Source: Magnetospirillum sp. 64-120
Lineage (GTDB): Bacteria; Pseudomonadota; Alphaproteobacteria; Rhodospirillales; Magnetospirillaceae
Reading direction: 5' to 3'
Assembly: GCA_001898825.1 (NCBI GenBank)
Contig: MKVK01000013.1
Coordinates: 62,001-126,000, forward strand
DNA: 64,000 bases
Below are positions 61,385-64,000 of this stretch, in pieces. The notes under the pieces are model-generated. The model saw only the letters and a list, made by a program, of their open reading frames with translations. It did not search any database and had not been told where the DNA came from. Position 1 is the stretch's first letter; each line of letters begins with the position of its first letter. A program made the translations under genes and the position numbers.

Positions 61385-61529
61385 ATCGCAACCTTGTCTA
61401 AGGCTTGAATTATACATATCCACAAGTTGTCATGACTTTATTTTCATAAAACGGAAACACGGCTTCAATAAAACTGTCGCCGTTCGGCGCTATCCTCGGG
61501 GCAACCAATTTCAACCCCAGGGGACAAGT

Positions 61530-62384
61530 ATGACCAAAGCCGCCAAGGTGATGGTTCCGGCGATCAAGGTGACCCGGCTTCACAAGACCTTCAATTGCTG
61601 CAAGGCGCTGGACGGCGTCAGCCTGGACATCAATCCCGGCGAGATGGTGGCGTTGATCGGCGCCTCGGGGTCGGGCAAGTCGACGCTGTTGCGCCATGTG
61701 GCCGGCCTGGCGGTTGGGGATTCCTCGACCCAGGGCGGCAGCATCGAGGTCATGGGCCGCCCGATCCAGGCCTGTGGCCGTCTGGCCACCGACATCCGCG
61801 CCACCCGCGCCCGCATCGGCTTCGTCTTTCAGCAGTTCAACCTGGTGGGCCGCCTGCCGGTGATGACCAACGTGCTGACCGGCGCCTTGGGCCGTCTGCC
61901 GCTGTGGCGCTCGCTGACCGGCCTGTTCCCGCTGGAAGACCGCGAACGCGCCCTGGAAGCCCTGACCCGCGTCGGCATTCATGAAACCGCCTGGCAGCGG
62001 GCGTCCACCTTGTCCGGCGGCCAGCAGCAGCGCGCCGCCATCGCCCGCACCCTGGTGCAGCGGGCCGAGATCATCCTGGCCGACGAACCCATCGCCAGCC
62101 TGGACCCCGAATCGTCGCGCCGGGTGATGGAAACCCTGGCCACCATCAACGCCGAGGACAAGACCACCGTTGTGGTCTGCCTGCATCAGGTGGACTTCGC
62201 CATCCGCTATTGCCCGCGCACCATCGCCCTGAAAAAGGGTCAGATCGTTTTCGACGGCCCCAGCGCCGAGCTGACTCCCTCGGCCTTGCGTGACCTGTAC
62301 GGCGCCGAGGCCGACGAGCTGTCCGCCCCCATCCAGGGATCGGCCAGCTTCATCACCGACACGGCCCTGGCCGTCGCCGGCTAG
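61530..62384 (+). CDS. phnC: phosphonate ABC transporter ATP-binding protein PhnC
   Basis: A 284-aa ATPase: Walker [12 protein letters not shown], '[27 protein letters not shown]' (a PhnC hallmark), signature [15 protein letters not shown], Walker [13 protein letters not shown] and '[16 protein letters not shown]'. AGGGGAC precedes the ATG. It powers import by PhnD and PhnE, which follow. Confidence 0.94.
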   Translation: MTKAAKVMVPAIKVTRLHKTFNCCKALDGVSLDINPGEMVALIGASGSGKSTLLRHVAGLAVGDSSTQGGSIEVMGRPIQACGRLATDIRATRARIGFVFQQFNLVGRLPVMTNVLTGALGRLPLWRSLTGLFPLEDRERALEALTRVGIHETAWQRASTLSGGQQQRAAIARTLVQRAEIILADEPIASLDPESSRRVMETLATINAEDKTTVVVCLHQVDFAIRYCPRTIALKKGQIVFDGPSAELTPSALRDLYGAEADELSAPIQGSASFITDTALAVAG

Positions 62385-62420
62385 TTCCCTTTCGTCCCAT
62401 CCACCCAAAGGAAAACATCC

Positions 62421-63419
62421 ATGAAGATTACCGCGACCTTCCTGGCCGCCGCCACCCTGGGCAGCCTGCTCGCCGCCCCGGCCTGGGCCGAAGAAACCCT
62501 GAATTTCGGCATCATCTCGACCGAATCCAGCCAGAACCTGAAGACCGAGTGGGTGCCCTTCCTGGCCGACATGGAAAAGCAGACCGGTTTCAAGGTCAAA
62601 GCGTTCTTCGCCCCCGACTATGCCGGCATCATCGAAGGCATGCGCTTCAACAAGGTGCAGGTGGCCTGGTTCGGCAACAAGTCGGCCATGGAAGCCGTCG
62701 ACCGCGCCGATGGCGAAATCTTCGTCCAGTCGGTGGATGCCGAAGGCAATCCCGGCTATTGGTCGCATCTGTTGGTCCACAAGGACAGCAAGCTGAACAG
62801 CGTCGCCGACGTGCTGAAGAACGCCGGCGAGCTCAGCTTCGGCAACGGCGATCCGAACTCGACCTCGGGCTTCCTGGTGCCCGGCTATTACGTCTTCGCC
62901 CAGAACGGCGTCGACGACCCCAAGAAGATCTTCAAGCGCGTGGTCAACGCCAACCATGAAACCAACGCCATGGCGGTGGCCAACAAGCAGGTGGACGTCG
63001 CCACCAACAATTCCGAAAACCTGCGCCTGATCGAAGCGCGCCAACCGGAAAAGTACAAGGACATCAAGGTCATCTGGACCTCGCCCCTGATCCCGGCCGA
63101 CCCCATCGTCTGGCGCAAGGACCTGGACAAGGCGTCCAAGGACAAGATCAAGACCTTCTTCCTGACCTATGGCGTCGCCGCGCCGGGCAAGAGCCAGGAC
63201 CAGGTGAAGAAGGAAATCGAGGTGCTGGCCGGCCTGCAATGGGCCCCCTTCAAGGCCTCGACCAACGACCAGCTGCTGCCCATCCGCCAGCTGGCCCTGT
63301 TCAAGGACCGCAACAAGATCGCCGCCGACACCAAGCTGGACGAAGCCGACAAGAAGGCCAAGCTGGCCGAAATCGACGCCAAGCTGGCTGAACTGAACAA
63401 GAAGATGGCCGCCAAGTAA
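62421..63419 (+). CDS. phnD: phosphonate/phosphite-binding protein PhnD
   Basis: A 332-aa periplasmic protein with a signal peptide ending 'APAWA', then '[72 protein letters not shown]', the PhnD fold start, and '[21 protein letters not shown]' in the ligand pocket. The Lys/Ala-rich C-terminus ([26 protein letters not shown]) is a coiled coil. The exact ligand is not known. Confidence 0.94.
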   Translation: MKITATFLAAATLGSLLAAPAWAEETLNFGIISTESSQNLKTEWVPFLADMEKQTGFKVKAFFAPDYAGIIEGMRFNKVQVAWFGNKSAMEAVDRADGEIFVQSVDAEGNPGYWSHLLVHKDSKLNSVADVLKNAGELSFGNGDPNSTSGFLVPGYYVFAQNGVDDPKKIFKRVVNANHETNAMAVANKQVDVATNNSENLRLIEARQPEKYKDIKVIWTSPLIPADPIVWRKDLDKASKDKIKTFFLTYGVAAPGKSQDQVKKEIEVLAGLQWAPFKASTNDQLLPIRQLALFKDRNKIAADTKLDEADKKAKLAEIDAKLAELNKKMAAK

Positions 63420-63435
63420 GGCGCGCCGCATGGTG

Positions 63436-63460
63436 GGCGGCCCCGAGAACCGGGGCCGCC
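63436..63460 (+). terminator. hairpin between phnD and phnE
   Basis: GGCGGCCCC (63436-63444) and GGGGCCGCC (63452-63460) form a perfect 9-bp stem with a seven-base loop, followed by TTTCGTCTGTTT. Placed 17 bp after phnD and before phnE it could partly end transcription, so that binding protein is made in excess over permease. Confidence 0.65.
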
Positions 63461-63493
63461 TTTCGTCTGTTTGAAACCACCGGAAACATTGCC

Positions 63494-64000
63494 ATGAACA
63501 CCGCCATCGACACCGCCCGCCTGTCGCCGCCGCCCCGCCAGTCCCTGGTCAAGCTGCTGGCCTGGGGGGTGATCTTCGCCACCCTGGCCTGGTCGTGGTC
63601 AGGCGCCGAGATTCGCCCCATGGCGCTGATCACCGACGGCGCCAACATGGGCACCTTCCTGGCCGATTTCTTCCCACCCAACTTCCACGACTGGCGCTAT
63701 TACCTGGAAGAGATGGTCATCACCCTGCACATCGCCATCTGGGGCACCGCGCTTGCCATCGTCTGCGCCATTCCCTTCGGCCTTTTGTGCGCCGAAAACG
63801 TGGCCCCGGCCTGGATCAACCAGCCGGTGCGCCGCCTGATGGATTCGTGCCGCGCCATCAACGAGATGGTGTTCGCCATGCTGTTCGTGGTCGCCGTGGG
63901 CCTGGGCCCCTTCGCCGGGGTGCTGGCGCTGTTCGTGCACACCACCGGCATCCTGGCCAAGCTGTTTTCCGAAGCCGTCGAGGCCATCGACCCCCGTCCG
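63494..64000 (+). CDS. phnE: phosphonate ABC transporter permease PhnE, 5' part
   Basis: The first 169 codons are inside the window; the gene runs off the right edge. There is one early membrane helix ([17 protein letters not shown]), then '[47 protein letters not shown]', and '[53 protein letters not shown]', which is the PhnE membrane-domain signature including the EAA-type loop. Confidence 0.93.
   Translation, partial: MNTAIDTARLSPPPRQSLVKLLAWGVIFATLAWSWSGAEIRPMALITDGANMGTFLADFFPPNFHDWRYYLEEMVITLHIAIWGTALAIVCAIPFGLLCAENVAPAWINQPVRRLMDSCRAINEMVFAMLFVVAVGLGPFAGVLALFVHTTGILAKLFSEAVEAIDPRP

Noticed and set aside
61427-61447. A Pho box upstream of phnC (TTGTCAT ... TTTTCAT)
   Set aside because: The two half-sites are spaced by 7 bp, not the 4 bp of the PhoB consensus, and the second lacks the G. 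Too weak to report as a site.

Overview
This 64 kb window is GC-rich DNA from a Gram-negative, flagellated bacterium. The gene content fits an alphaproteobacterium of the Rhodospirillales (Magnetospirillum-like): an alphaproteobacterial fad/acyl-CoA cluster, alphaproteobacterial-style flagellar genes, a hemP-hmu haem operon, and heavy-metal RND efflux. The genus is an inference. No rRNA, complete tRNA or CRISPR array was seen.

Layout. 1-4.7 kb (minus strand): a heavy-metal RND efflux locus (adaptor, outer-membrane channel, small exported proteins) with a porin flanked by two paralogous small proteins. About 4.8-17.07 kb: a genomic island with no housekeeping genes. It holds a serine recombinase and a four-gene operon whose first gene is a tRNA-guanine-transglycosylase-like protein of the DpdA type (7-deazaguanine insertion into DNA), together with a glycosyltransferase-fold protein. 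It also holds orphan genes, a DUF3768 gene, a MazEF-type toxin-antitoxin pair, and a 1195-aa metallophosphoesterase-NACHT protein that looks like an antiviral STAND ATPase. The NACHT gene sits in an exact 4,240-bp unit. The unit is bounded by two direct copies of the 3' half of tRNA-Thr(CGT), each preceded by a collinear ~80-bp arm. This is a tandem att-site arrangement.

17.1-29.4 kb (minus): fatty-acid beta-oxidation (crotonase, SDR, thioesterase, acyl-CoA dehydrogenase, FadN-like bifunctional enzyme, thiolase, MerR regulator, acyl-CoA ligase, FadL porin, SCP2 protein), with two matching palindromic operators. 29.6-36.3 kb: an alpha/beta hydrolase, a Na+-pumping biotin-dependent decarboxylase (four subunits), an L-lactate-dehydrogenase-type flavoenzyme and small genes. 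36.2-40.4 kb (minus): an ABC efflux operon of the DevBCA/MacAB type with an outer-membrane channel. 40.5-42.6 kb (plus): two ECF sigma factors, the first with an anti-sigma-like protein and a CnrX/ZraP-like sensor.

42.7-52.2 kb (plus): flagellin, fliD, fliS, flgD, flgE, a FlgN-like chaperone, flgK and flgL, with two small unknown genes between them. 52.3-58.9 kb (plus): a haem-uptake operon with a Fur-like site, hemP, receptor, TonB, HmuS, HmuT, HmuU and HmuV. 58.9-60.6 kb (minus): two rRNA-modification enzymes. 60.8-64 kb (plus): a phosphonate/phosphite uptake cluster (hexapeptide transferase, phnC, phnD, phnE cut by the window edge).
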